Shown here piece after piece: positions 52,336-59,438 of a stretch of 64,000 bases of DNA. The position numbers were made by a program, and so were the translations under genes. Source of the DNA: JACPUW01 sp049115495. GTDB lineage: Bacteria > Bacteroidota > Bacteroidia > CAILMK01 > JACPUW01. Each line of letters opens with the position of its first letter. The first letter of the stretch is position 1. The stretch lies in the NCBI GenBank assembly GCA_049115495.1, contig JAGDZV010000001.1:682001-746000 (forward strand), read 5' to 3'. A model generated the notes under the pieces. The model made no database searches. It was not told the DNA's origin and saw only the letters and a program-made list of their open reading frames with translations.

Positions 52336-54954
52336 TTGAAATACATACTAGCAATAGCTCTTTGTCTCTTTCTTGTTCCTTTTGCAAATGGACAGGATTA
52401 CAAGCTCAATTGCGATTCTGAAACGCTTCCGCAAGTATTCTCAAAACTTGAAAAAGAGCATGGAGTTTATTTCTCTTACTCGGTTAATAGAATTGAAGAA
52501 CAGAAGGTAACAGTAACTCTAAAAGCTAATGATCTAGGCTCTTTGCTAGATTCTCTTCTACACCCAATTGGTCTGCAAGCCAGAGAAATACGCAAAGGGT
52601 TCTACTTAGTTGAAACCCATAAAGAACGGCAGATTACTGTTAGCATTTTAGATGCTGAAACATCAGCGCCATTAGCCTTTGCAAATTGGCAAATTGGAAA
52701 CAAACCTTTTGGTAGAGTTGCTAATGCAAAAGGCCAAGTTTACCTTACGGTAGAAGAGTTAAATCAAGACTTGCATTACGTCTCTTATGTGGGATATGAA
52801 ACGATAGGTTTTCTAGTTGACCCAAACGAAATAGTTGAATCTACCATAGAGGTCAAGCTGCAAAAGGCCACGAAGGGTCTTGCCGAAGTTGTAATAATTG
52901 AATATATAAACCGTGGAATATCAGTGCTTAGCGACTATACTACCACTCAAATTGACATTGAAAATCTCGAAATATTAGCCGGATTGCCTGAGAAAGACAT
53001 TCTTCTTTCTACTCAAATGATTCCGGGGGTAGCTTCAAATGATGAAACCGCATCTGGTATAAATATTCGCGGTGGTGGTAAAGACCAAACCCTTATCTAT
53101 TGGGACCGTATTCCCGTATACCACGCTGCGCACTACTTCGGAAGTATTTCTTCGTTTATACCTTCTTCAGTTAATCAAATACAGGTGCATAGAAACTATA
53201 TACCTGTGTACTTTAATGGAGCAACATCTGGGGTTTTAAATATCGAATCTTTTAACAAAGCGAATGGTGGTTTTGATGGTGATGTAAACCTAACAAGTAC
53301 CCATTTAGACGCATCTGTTCATCTTCCCATTGCAAAAGGTTTAAAACTCTTTGCTGCAGGCAGAAACTCGTACAATCATTTGATTTCAACTCCTACTTTC
53401 AATTCATTTTCTCAAAAAATGTTTGACGGCAGCAAAGTGGGCAATATTGCCAACAACAGTGAAGAAAACGACCTTGATTACTTATCGAGCCTTTTGTTTA
53501 AAGACTTGAATAGCAAGTTAATTTGGCAACCAAACAGAAATAACTTTCTATCTATTAGCCTTTTGGCTAACTCAAATAACTTGAACTTCTCTGCTGATAA
53601 TGAAGAGTTTGAAAGGTTAGACTACCAGTTTCACGATGTGCTTTCAACTGGAGTGAACCTATTTTACAAAAGGAGTTGGTCAACCAAACTTAGCAGCGAC
53701 TTTAGCTTAACAAGCACCAACTACCGAATGGAAAACCGCAGCAAAGAAGTATACCAAGAAGAAGGTGAACCAGAACAGGATGAGTTCATTAAAGAAATCA
53801 CCAATAGCATGGAGAATATTGAAGGTAAACTTGGCATTACCTACTCATTTGATTCTTTGCACTTTCTAAGAATTGGTTATCAATACAACCAGATAAACAG
53901 CAGTCTAAATTATAAAGACAGCTCAACCTTTGACGATGAATATACGGACACCCTAGAAGCTGGCGGTTTCTTAAATGGTTTATATATTGACACTAGATTT
54001 GGTCTTGGAAATCGGTTAGAAATAAACCCACAATTCAGACTAGATTATTGGGTAGCAGGCGAAGAAGAGCGGGCCATACTTCCAAAACCATTGGTACACC
54101 TAACTTACAAGGTAAATTCAAATCTTTCACTAAGGTCTTCTTTGGGAATCTATAGTCAATACATTAGAGCACTTGATGATCCAGAACTGGATATTACAAA
54201 TATTTCTGAAAATATTTGGGTAGCCGCTAATGGTGAAGCTGTAGACCTACTGCGAAGTTCACAGGCCACTCTTGGGTTTATTTACGAGAATAAAGGATTT
54301 CTTTTTGACGCTGATGTTTTCTACAAACAGCTCGATGGGGTTATAGTATCAAACAAGTTCACTCAGGACGTAGAAGATGAAATTGAGTTTGCCGATGGAA
54401 TGGGAACGCTATATGGCTTAGACATAATGCTTAGAAAACGCAGCAAGTACTTTAGCAATTGGGTTAGCTATTCGTATAATCAAAGCAAGGTTGAGTTTGA
54501 TGAATACAGCAGCGGAAGTATAGTAGATTTCCTTAATAGACCACATCAACTTAGAATAGTAAGCGTGGCTACTTGGAAAAGACTTGAAGGATCAATTGGA
54601 TGGATATTTAAATCAGGAACACCTTTTACCGAAGCCGTAGGCGTTGTACAAAGGCTTGATGAAGAAAACGAGCCTTATACCGCCATTGAATGGGGCAGTA
54701 TAAACGCTAGCCGACTAGAAAATTATCATAGACTTGACGCATCCCTTTGGTATGATTTCTCAAAAGAACACGCGCAATGGAAAGGTCGCGTTGGTTTCTC
54801 GGTACTAAACGTTTATGCAAGAGAAAATATTTGGAGCCGTAGGTACATTATTGAAGAAAACGAAGTAGGCAATGAGCTAACCTATGAACTCATAGAAGAA
54901 GAAAAGTTCTTTTTACCATTTACCCCAAGTTTTGCGTTTAGGGTATCATTTTAA
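52336..54954 (+). CDS. TonB-dependent receptor with STN signalling domain
   Basis: An 872-residue outer-membrane receptor. It starts with TTG at 52336 (no in-frame ATG nearby), giving signal peptide KYILAIALCLFLVPFANGQ. Next is a secretin/TonB N-terminal (STN) domain (~22-90; LPQVFSKLEKEHGVYFSYS), which contacts the FecR partner, then a CarboxypepD_reg-like domain (~95-175), a plug (~200-320; ILLSTQMIPGVASNDETASG, RIPVYHAAHYFGSI) and a barrel. The ligand is unknown. The arrangement sigma-FecR-receptor fits cell-surface signalling that induces the receptor when substrate is bound. Confidence 0.92.
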   Translation: MKYILAIALCLFLVPFANGQDYKLNCDSETLPQVFSKLEKEHGVYFSYSVNRIEEQKVTVTLKANDLGSLLDSLLHPIGLQAREIRKGFYLVETHKERQITVSILDAETSAPLAFANWQIGNKPFGRVANAKGQVYLTVEELNQDLHYVSYVGYETIGFLVDPNEIVESTIEVKLQKATKGLAEVVIIEYINRGISVLSDYTTTQIDIENLEILAGLPEKDILLSTQMIPGVASNDETASGINIRGGGKDQTLIYWDRIPVYHAAHYFGSISSFIPSSVNQIQVHRNYIPVYFNGATSGVLNIESFNKANGGFDGDVNLTSTHLDASVHLPIAKGLKLFAAGRNSYNHLISTPTFNSFSQKMFDGSKVGNIANNSEENDLDYLSSLLFKDLNSKLIWQPNRNNFLSISLLANSNNLNFSADNEEFERLDYQFHDVLSTGVNLFYKRSWSTKLSSDFSLTSTNYRMENRSKEVYQEEGEPEQDEFIKEITNSMENIEGKLGITYSFDSLHFLRIGYQYNQINSSLNYKDSSTFDDEYTDTLEAGGFLNGLYIDTRFGLGNRLEINPQFRLDYWVAGEEERAILPKPLVHLTYKVNSNLSLRSSLGIYSQYIRALDDPELDITNISENIWVAANGEAVDLLRSSQATLGFIYENKGFLFDADVFYKQLDGVIVSNKFTQDVEDEIEFADGMGTLYGLDIMLRKRSKYFSNWVSYSYNQSKVEFDEYSSGSIVDFLNRPHQLRIVSVATWKRLEGSIGWIFKSGTPFTEAVGVVQRLDEENEPYTAIEWGSINASRLENYHRLDASLWYDFSKEHAQWKGRVGFSVLNVYARENIWSRRYIIEENEVGNELTYELIEEEKFFLPFTPSFAFRVSF

Positions 54955-55072
54955 GTAAGAAAACCCCACCCCCAAAGTGACAGTCATTTAACTCCAGAAA
55001 TAGGGTTTCACTAATTAGTTTAAAGATGAAAATTCAAAGTTTAAAGGTGGCTAACTTCTAACTTACCTTGTC
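54955..55072. other. Gap after TonB receptor
   Basis: Nothing definite; a short GTTTAAAG-type tract (55015-55047) begins here and leads into the tRNA-like elements downstream of the slipin gene. Confidence 0.3.
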
Positions 55073-55140
55073 TCCCTTCACGGATTCGAACCGAGACTTT
55101 TACAAAATGTAAACAGCTGGGCTATAAATGCGCTTCCCTA
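55073..55140 (-). ncRNA. Degenerate tRNA-like element downstream of slipin (copy 2)
   Basis: The minus strand has a D-arm-like TAGCCCAGCTG, a small hairpin TTTACATTTTGTAAA where the anticodon arm would be, and a T-arm-like CTCGGTTCGAATCC. Acceptor arms do not pair well and the anticodon loop is not canonical. It shares GTAAAAGTCT and GTTCGxAxCC with the copy at 55215-55262. It follows the slipin stop by ~220 bp on the same strand. Confidence 0.45.
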
Positions 55141-55214
55141 CTTTGATTCCTGTTCATTTCGGTGCAACTGCAAATTCTAGTCGTTAAAACGCGTAGTTTT
55201 AACCACATCAATCC

Positions 55215-55262
55215 CAGCACGCCGCGGTTACGAACTAGACTTTTACCGCCGCACTTCCTTTT
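55215..55262 (-). ncRNA. Degenerate tRNA-like 3' half downstream of slipin (copy 1)
   Basis: The minus strand reads GGTAAAAGTCTAGTTCGTAACC, with a T-loop-like TTCGTAA. A nearby perfect 8-bp hairpin (GTTAAAAC/GTTTTAAC, 55184-55204) follows. It is recognisable only by resemblance to the second copy and to T-arms, so it could be a relic. Confidence 0.35.
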
Positions 55263-55274
55263 ATGCTAAAGGGA

Positions 55275-55352
55275 GTTTAATTAGTTTAAAGACTAGAGTT
55301 CAAGGTTTAAAGGAGTTATCTCTTTAAACTTTAAACCTTGAACTTTTAACTA
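55275..55352. repeat. AT-rich TTTAAAG hairpin repeat
   Basis: Arms TAGAGTTCAAGGTTTAAAG and CTTTAAACCTTGAACTTTTA (roughly reverse complements) form a ~20-bp imperfect stem just after the slipin stop. It could act as the slipin terminator. Related to 45645-45702 and 57551-57616. Confidence 0.55.
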
Positions 55353-55356
55353 GATG

Positions 55357-56457
55357 CTATCCTGATCCAAAAAGCTCTTTCAACTGGCCTGCTATTTGGC
55401 CACCACCTGAAACAGAGATACCATTGATCTTTTCAGCGATTTTTTCAATGTATTCCATCTCTTTCAGTTTGAACAACATGCCGTTGTTTTCCATTAATTT
55501 GGCAGTGTTTAGCAAACTTCTAGTTGAAGCCGTTTCTTCTCTTCTGGTTATTACGTTAGCTTCAGCTTGTTTTTGGGCAATCAATACTTTGTTCATGATT
55601 TCTTTCATGTCGCCATTCAAGATCACATCTCTCATACCGCTGCTCAAAACTTCTATACCCAAGGCTTTTGCTTGCTCACTTATCTGGCTTTGCACAAAAC
55701 CTGAAACTGCATCTTTTTTCTCAAGCAATTCGTCAAGGGTAAGCGCACCAACATAACTTCTCAAGGCCAACTGCACCAATACATAAAGTTGTTTTTGGTA
55801 GTCGTTGTTTTCGGTCAAAGCCTTTTCAATATCAACCACTTTGTATTTTACATCATAGTTGATTCTTATAGCAGCCTTGTCTTTGGTTAAAATCTCTTGG
55901 CCGTTTACTTCTGCTTGCTGAGCTCTTATATCCGCTTTCAAAACTTCAATAGCAATCTCGTTTTTCCAGAAGTAGTAAGTACCAGCTCCAAGCGTTCTAT
56001 CCAACTTACCGTCAATAAACAACAAGGCTTTTTGGTAGCTTTCTACTTTTACCTGTCTAATGTATTGCACCACGCCATACCTTTTCAATACTTCAAAGTC
56101 TACGTTTTCTGTAATCTCAACTTTGCTCAAATCGCAGTAAGTAAAATCGTACTCAACATAGCCATTCCAAAAGACATAGGTGCCAGATGTTAATACAGAC
56201 TGGTATCTACCATCTTGCTTACAAATAACAATCTGATTGTCTTTTACATCAACAACGGTTATGTAGTCTTGCAACAGCTCATGCATTGCCATTTGCTTAC
56301 TATCCAATTGTTTCAAATTGGCTCTTTCGCTCATTGATTGGCTAACAATGGATTCACCAAAGCCAAGCCAATAACTTCCTTCAGTTAGCACTCTCACTAA
56401 CTTTTCTCTTTTAAACACAAGGCCTATAAAGCCTTGACTAATGGTTACTTTTCTCAT
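55357..56457 (-). CDS. Slipin family SPFH/Band-7 protein
   Basis: A 366-residue SPFH-domain protein without a signal peptide or clear membrane helix. The N-terminal region (ISQGFIGLVFKREKLVRVL) leads into the Band-7 fold (~120-300; VVQYIRQVKVESYQKALLF, TKDKAAIRINYDVKYKVVD, LVQLALRSYVGALTLDELL). A helical coiled coil follows (~300-345; VLIAQKQAEANVITRREETA) and it ends with a flexible GGGQIAGQLKELFGSG tail. Comparative genomics proposes that such SPFH proteins act as scaffolds for RNA repair with a tRNA-like RNA and RtcB. Here the gene is flanked by tRNA-like elements, is divergent from a WYL regulator, and shares its promoter type with rtcB. Confidence 0.88.
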   Translation of the reverse strand: MRKVTISQGFIGLVFKREKLVRVLTEGSYWLGFGESIVSQSMSERANLKQLDSKQMAMHELLQDYITVVDVKDNQIVICKQDGRYQSVLTSGTYVFWNGYVEYDFTYCDLSKVEITENVDFEVLKRYGVVQYIRQVKVESYQKALLFIDGKLDRTLGAGTYYFWKNEIAIEVLKADIRAQQAEVNGQEILTKDKAAIRINYDVKYKVVDIEKALTENNDYQKQLYVLVQLALRSYVGALTLDELLEKKDAVSGFVQSQISEQAKALGIEVLSSGMRDVILNGDMKEIMNKVLIAQKQAEANVITRREETASTRSLLNTAKLMENNGMLFKLKEMEYIEKIAEKINGISVSGGGQIAGQLKELFGSG

Positions 56458-56496
56458 TTTATTGAGTTTTTAATTGGTTACTAATTCATTTTAAAG

Positions 56497-56550
56497 GTCA
56501 TCCTGAACTTTTTGTTCCGAGATATTCGGGAGATTCAGGATCTTTTGATT
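56497..56550. repeat. REP-like hairpin
   Basis: GTCATCCTGAA and TTCAGGATC arms with a nested CCGAGATATTCGGG stem. One of several TCCTGAA/GGATGAC-type hairpins in the slipin upstream region (others at 56609-56635, 56920-56945 and 57406-57438). Confidence 0.5.
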
Positions 56551-56608
56551 GAGACCAAAATGTAGATTCTAAAATTCAAAATCTTGGTCCAATTGAGCAG
56601 ATTCCGGA

Positions 56609-56635
56609 TCAAGTCCGGAATGACGTTTTTTTTCT
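56609..56635. repeat. REP-like hairpin TTCCGGATC...
   Basis: TTCCGGATC-AAGTCCGGAATGACG has an 8-bp inverted pair (TTCCGGA/TCCGGAA) followed by GACG and T-rich sequence. The same layout occurs at 57406-57438 with ATCCTGAA/TTCAGGAT. Widely dispersed element type in this phylum and in proteobacteria. Confidence 0.5.
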
Positions 56636-56639
56636 AAAA

Positions 56640-56939
56640 AAGGCGGTACAAGCCAATGCTCCTTGCGTTGTGATGGAAACTGAATTGAGAAAGTGATGAA
56701 AGAGAGTTGGTTTCATCTTAATAGGCTTCTGATTTTCCACCAACCAGCGGAATGACAAAACCATTTCAATCAGAAATTCACTTCTTTATCAAAGTCGGTA
56801 TCCTTCATTTTCAAACCACAACATCAAGTGTTGTAAGTAGAACCTTCTGTCCTACTAATAACTGAGCATCAACCTGTGTGCCTTTGATCATTTGGTTGGC
56901 AGTGATCATCTGCCGGGACATCCTGAGTTACTGTCAGGT
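56640..56939. other. Non-coding leader between slipin and the tRNA-like array
   Basis: No convincing gene. Two small hairpins (CCACAACATCAAGTGTTGTAAG, 56818-56838 in part, and TTTGATCATTTGG...CAGTGATCATCTG near 56884-56912) and a REP-like repeat are present. It is probably transcribed with the slipin unit from the promoter at 57635. Confidence 0.3.
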
Positions 56940-57015
56940 GACATTCTGAAATCCAAATTCAGCGTCTTACACAACATGCGTTAACGGCGCACTGCTATAC
57001 CACTTAGCTATCCGC
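56940..57015 (-). ncRNA. Degenerate tRNA-like element (GUU loop)
   Basis: On the minus strand: 5' GCGGATAGCTAAGTGGTATAGC with a good D-arm (GCTA/TAGC), then a 5-bp stem with loop CCGTTAA (anticodon-like GUU but C at the U33 position), then a stem CTGAA/TTCAG with loop TTTGGAT. The acceptor arms do not pair. It looks like tRNA-Asn-derived sequence that lost decoding ability. Confidence 0.5.
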
Positions 57016-57018
57016 ATA

Positions 57019-57088
57019 TTCACGGAGTCGGATTCGAACCGACGACAGGTGTTAGTGCCTAATGCTTTTACCAAAAAGCTAAGGTTCA
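57019..57088 (-). ncRNA. Degenerate tRNA-like element with intact T arm
   Basis: Minus strand: a D-arm-like GCTTTTTGGTAAAAGC, a non-canonical anticodon region (AGG-CACTAACA-CCT) and a perfect T arm GTCGG-TTCGAAT-CCGAC. The acceptor is not matched. It ends 4 nt before the next tRNA-like element on the same strand. Confidence 0.5.
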
Positions 57089-57089
57089 T

Positions 57090-57182
57090 AATGAACCAGG
57101 GAGTCGAACCCAAAGGTTAAAGGCAAACCCTCAATACCAAAGAAGCATACAATTAGGTACTACCCATTGCACTATGGAGCCA
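57090..57182 (-). ncRNA. Degenerate tRNA-like element (loop CTTCTTT)
   Basis: Minus strand: GGCTCCATAGTGCAATGGG with D arm GTGC/GTAC, a central loop CTTCTTT (UCU at the anticodon position), a long variable part and a T arm GGG-TTCGACT-CCC. The acceptor stem pairs at only a few positions. Resembles a decayed tRNA-Arg. Confidence 0.45.
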
Positions 57183-57471
57183 TACAGAAACTCACATCTG
57201 GTCAATTGGTATTGATATTTTGAATGACCCCGATCCTGAGCCCGCCTTCCAGTTGAAGACGGGCAACAGTATTTAGAGTCAAATGCTCTTCTAATTCAAG
57301 AAATAATTTTAGAGAAGGCTTCTCCTTTCCCCAGTTAGCCGTCTAAAAAGTCTTACGTTATTCCTAACTTGATTTGGAATCTGTTTATAAGTGTATTTCA
57401 ATGTTTAAGATCCTGAATCAAGTTCAGGATGACATTTTTTATTCTTTTTAGACAGCTTCAGCTACATTTTG
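57183..57471. other. Spacer between tRNA-like elements and tRNA-Lys
   Basis: No gene seen. It holds a REP-like hairpin (ATCCTGAA/TTCAGGAT then GACATTTTTT, 57406-57438), which could serve as a processing or termination site, and an incomplete hairpin at 57230-57262. Confidence 0.3.
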
Positions 57472-57545
57472 TGATCCCTATGGGACTCGAACCCATAACC
57501 CACTGATTAAAAGTCAGCTACTCTGGCCAATTGAGCTAAAGGATC
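57472..57545 (-). tRNA. tRNA-Lys (anticodon UUU)
   Basis: A canonical cloverleaf on the minus strand. Acceptor GATCCTT/AGGGATC (7 bp with one G-U), TA at positions 8-9, D arm AGCTC...GAGT, anticodon arm GCTGA-CTTTTAA-TCAGT (anticodon TTT at 57511-57509, U33 present), T arm ATGGG-TTCGAGT-CCCAT and discriminator A. No CCA is encoded. It is the first element of the minus-strand unit that ends with the slipin gene. Confidence 0.93.
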
Positions 57546-57550
57546 TCTAT

Positions 57551-57616
57551 AGTTTTAAAGTGAAAAGTTTAAGGTTTAAAGGCTCTTTAAACATTGAACC
57601 TTAATCTTTAAACTTC
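57551..57616. repeat. AT-rich TTTAAAG hairpin repeat
   Basis: AAGTTTAAGGTTTAAAGGCTC pairs imperfectly with TTTAAACATTGAACC...TTTAAACTT. Third copy of the family at 45645-45702 and 55275-55352. It lies between the shared promoter element and tRNA-Lys, inside the likely leader. Confidence 0.55.
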
Positions 57617-57634
57617 TCTTCGTCCTTCCGACGG

Positions 57635-57682
57635 TTCAAATATTTCGGCTCTTGTGCGCAGCCTATTTGCGCAATAAAAAAA
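57635..57682 (-). promoter_or_regulatory. Shared promoter/operator element of the slipin/tRNA-like unit and WYL gene
   Basis: The plus strand reads TTCAAATATTTCGGCTC, then TTGTGCGCAGCCTATTTGCG and CAATAAAAAAA. It matches 45714-45761 upstream of rtcB. Inverted motif TTGTGCGCA-GCCTAT-TTGCGCAA stands in its centre. The minus-strand motif AATATTTG faces tRNA-Lys and slipin. The WYL gene starts 30 bp beyond on the other strand, so autoregulation is possible. Confidence 0.6.
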
Positions 57683-57711
57683 TAGGTGTATTTTTCTCAA
57701 AATTTTTTCTC

Positions 57712-59430
57712 GTGCCAGTAAATCGCAATGCGCTAATTAGATACAAGACCATTGATAAATGCCTGCAAAACCGCTACAGAAAGTGGACGCTAGATGATTT
57801 AATTGAAGCTTGCGGTGATGCACTTTATGAATATGAAGGCATAGACTCGGGCGTTAGTCGACGCACAGTTCAAGGCGATATTCAAATGATGCGCAGCGAT
57901 AAATTAGGCTATAACGCACCAATTGTAGTGAAAGAGAAGAAATACTATTCCTATGAAGATGATGATTACTCAATCACCAATATTCCACTTACCGATCAAG
58001 ATTTGGGTCATTTATCTGAAGCAGTTGAGTTCATGAAACAGTTTCAGGGTTTTTCGCACTTTAAAGAGCTAGACAGCATGGTGCAGAAATTAGAAGACCA
58101 TATCTATTCTCAAAAAACCAACACCCAAAGTGTTATTGATATAGAGAAAAATGAAAACCTAAAAGGTCTAGAGCATCTGAATACACTGTACAAGGCAATA
58201 ATAAATCAGCAGTGTATTAATATTCTATACCAATCATTTAAGGCTCGTGAACCTAAGAACTACGATTTTCATCCTTACCTATTAAAAGAATATAGAAATC
58301 GGTGGTTTTTGGTTGGCATGGTTGATAAACGAAGCGATATTCTGTTTTTGGCTTTAGATAGGATAATATCAATTTCAAAAAGTGAAAGAATCTTTAAAGA
58401 GAACCCTGAATTTGATTCGGAAACATTTTTTAAAAATGCCATTGGTGTTTCGGTTTCGCCAGGCTTAGAGCCTATTGAAGTTAAGCTTTGGATTAGTCAA
58501 TTACATGCCCCATATGTATTAACAAAACCGTTTCATCATAGCCAAAGGCTAGAAGAAAGAACACCATACGGAACCATAATTTCCTTTAAAGTTCTACACA
58601 ATTTTGAGCTTGAAAAAGAGATTTTGGCCTTTGCCGATGGAGTTAAAGTGATTTCGCCACCAAGCCTAAAGCGCCGAATTGTGCAAAGGCTTAAGAATAG
58701 TGTTGACATATACGATACCGAGCTTAGCGATAAAGGCATATTTAGCGCCAAAAAGCAATTAGAGCATAAAGGTTATGCCATTTTGAATAACATCTATTCG
58801 AGTAGAGACTTGAGAAAGATCAGCGGAGTTCTACAACACCAGGGCAAAAAGAATTACGGCCTTAGACAGCTATTCGAAAAATTTCCAGAGCTAGTAAAAC
58901 TTGTTTTTAATGAAAACCTAAGAAAACTTGTAAAAGGAATTGATCCAAAATCTTTTGTGGTAAAATCTATCTACTTTGACAAACCGCAAGATGCCAATTG
59001 GTTTGTGCCATGGCATCAAGATATTCCGATTAATGTAAAGGAGAAAATAGAGACTAACGGGTTCGAAAAGTGGACTTTTAAAAAAGACATTCATAGCGTT
59101 TGGCCGCCTATTGAAGTAAACCACAACGCGTTTACAATTAGAATACATCTTGACAAGACAGACGCTAGAAATGGTGCGCTAAAAGTATTACCAGGCTCGC
59201 ATAGAAAACGTTTTAGCAAAGAAGAGCAGAAATTGATTACCGAAAACAGCCAAGCCACCATTTGCGAAATTGAAGCCGGGGGTGTGCAGCTTATAAAGCC
59301 ACTGCTTTTACATGCAAGCGATAAATCAACCACACAAAAAAAGCGAAGAGTAATTCACATTGAATTTGCTTCAATGGAGCTTGAAGGGGAGTTGGAGTGG
59401 TTAGAAAGGATTAACGACGCAACTTATTAA
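57712..59430 (+). CDS. WYL-domain regulator fused to phytanoyl-CoA dioxygenase-like domain
   Basis: A 572-residue protein starting at GTG 57712 (VNRNALIRYKTIDKCLQN); a TTG-initiated frame from 57652 would run through the operator. Residues ~1-75 form a winged helix (WTLDDLIEACGDALYE, VSRRTVQGDIQMMRS). Residues ~140-330 hold the WYL and WCX domains (QCINILYQSFKAREP, FHPYLLKEYRNRWFLVGM). From ~345 on, a Fe(II)/2-oxoglutarate oxygenase fold follows: KGYAILNNIYS, PWHQDIPINV (H-x-D), GALKVLPGSHRKR, VQLIKPLLLHAS (distal His) and RRVIHIEF (Arg for 2OG). The reading frame is continuous. WYL domains sense nucleic-acid or nucleotide ligands. It is divergent from the slipin unit and likely controls it and rtcB. 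Confidence 0.85.
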   Translation: MPVNRNALIRYKTIDKCLQNRYRKWTLDDLIEACGDALYEYEGIDSGVSRRTVQGDIQMMRSDKLGYNAPIVVKEKKYYSYEDDDYSITNIPLTDQDLGHLSEAVEFMKQFQGFSHFKELDSMVQKLEDHIYSQKTNTQSVIDIEKNENLKGLEHLNTLYKAIINQQCINILYQSFKAREPKNYDFHPYLLKEYRNRWFLVGMVDKRSDILFLALDRIISISKSERIFKENPEFDSETFFKNAIGVSVSPGLEPIEVKLWISQLHAPYVLTKPFHHSQRLEERTPYGTIISFKVLHNFELEKEILAFADGVKVISPPSLKRRIVQRLKNSVDIYDTELSDKGIFSAKKQLEHKGYAILNNIYSSRDLRKISGVLQHQGKKNYGLRQLFEKFPELVKLVFNENLRKLVKGIDPKSFVVKSIYFDKPQDANWFVPWHQDIPINVKEKIETNGFEKWTFKKDIHSVWPPIEVNHNAFTIRIHLDKTDARNGALKVLPGSHRKRFSKEEQKLITENSQATICEIEAGGVQLIKPLLLHASDKSTTQKKRRVIHIEFASMELEGELEWLERINDATY

Positions 59431-59438
59431 AATTGAAG

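Noticed and set aside
57090..57182. Functional tRNA-Arg(UCU)
   Set aside because: The acceptor stem does not pair and the variable region is too long; it is better described as tRNA-like.
57652..57711. Longer WYL protein starting with TTG at 57652
   Set aside because: The extra 20 codons run through the shared operator element, and conserved WYL homology starts near GTG 57712.
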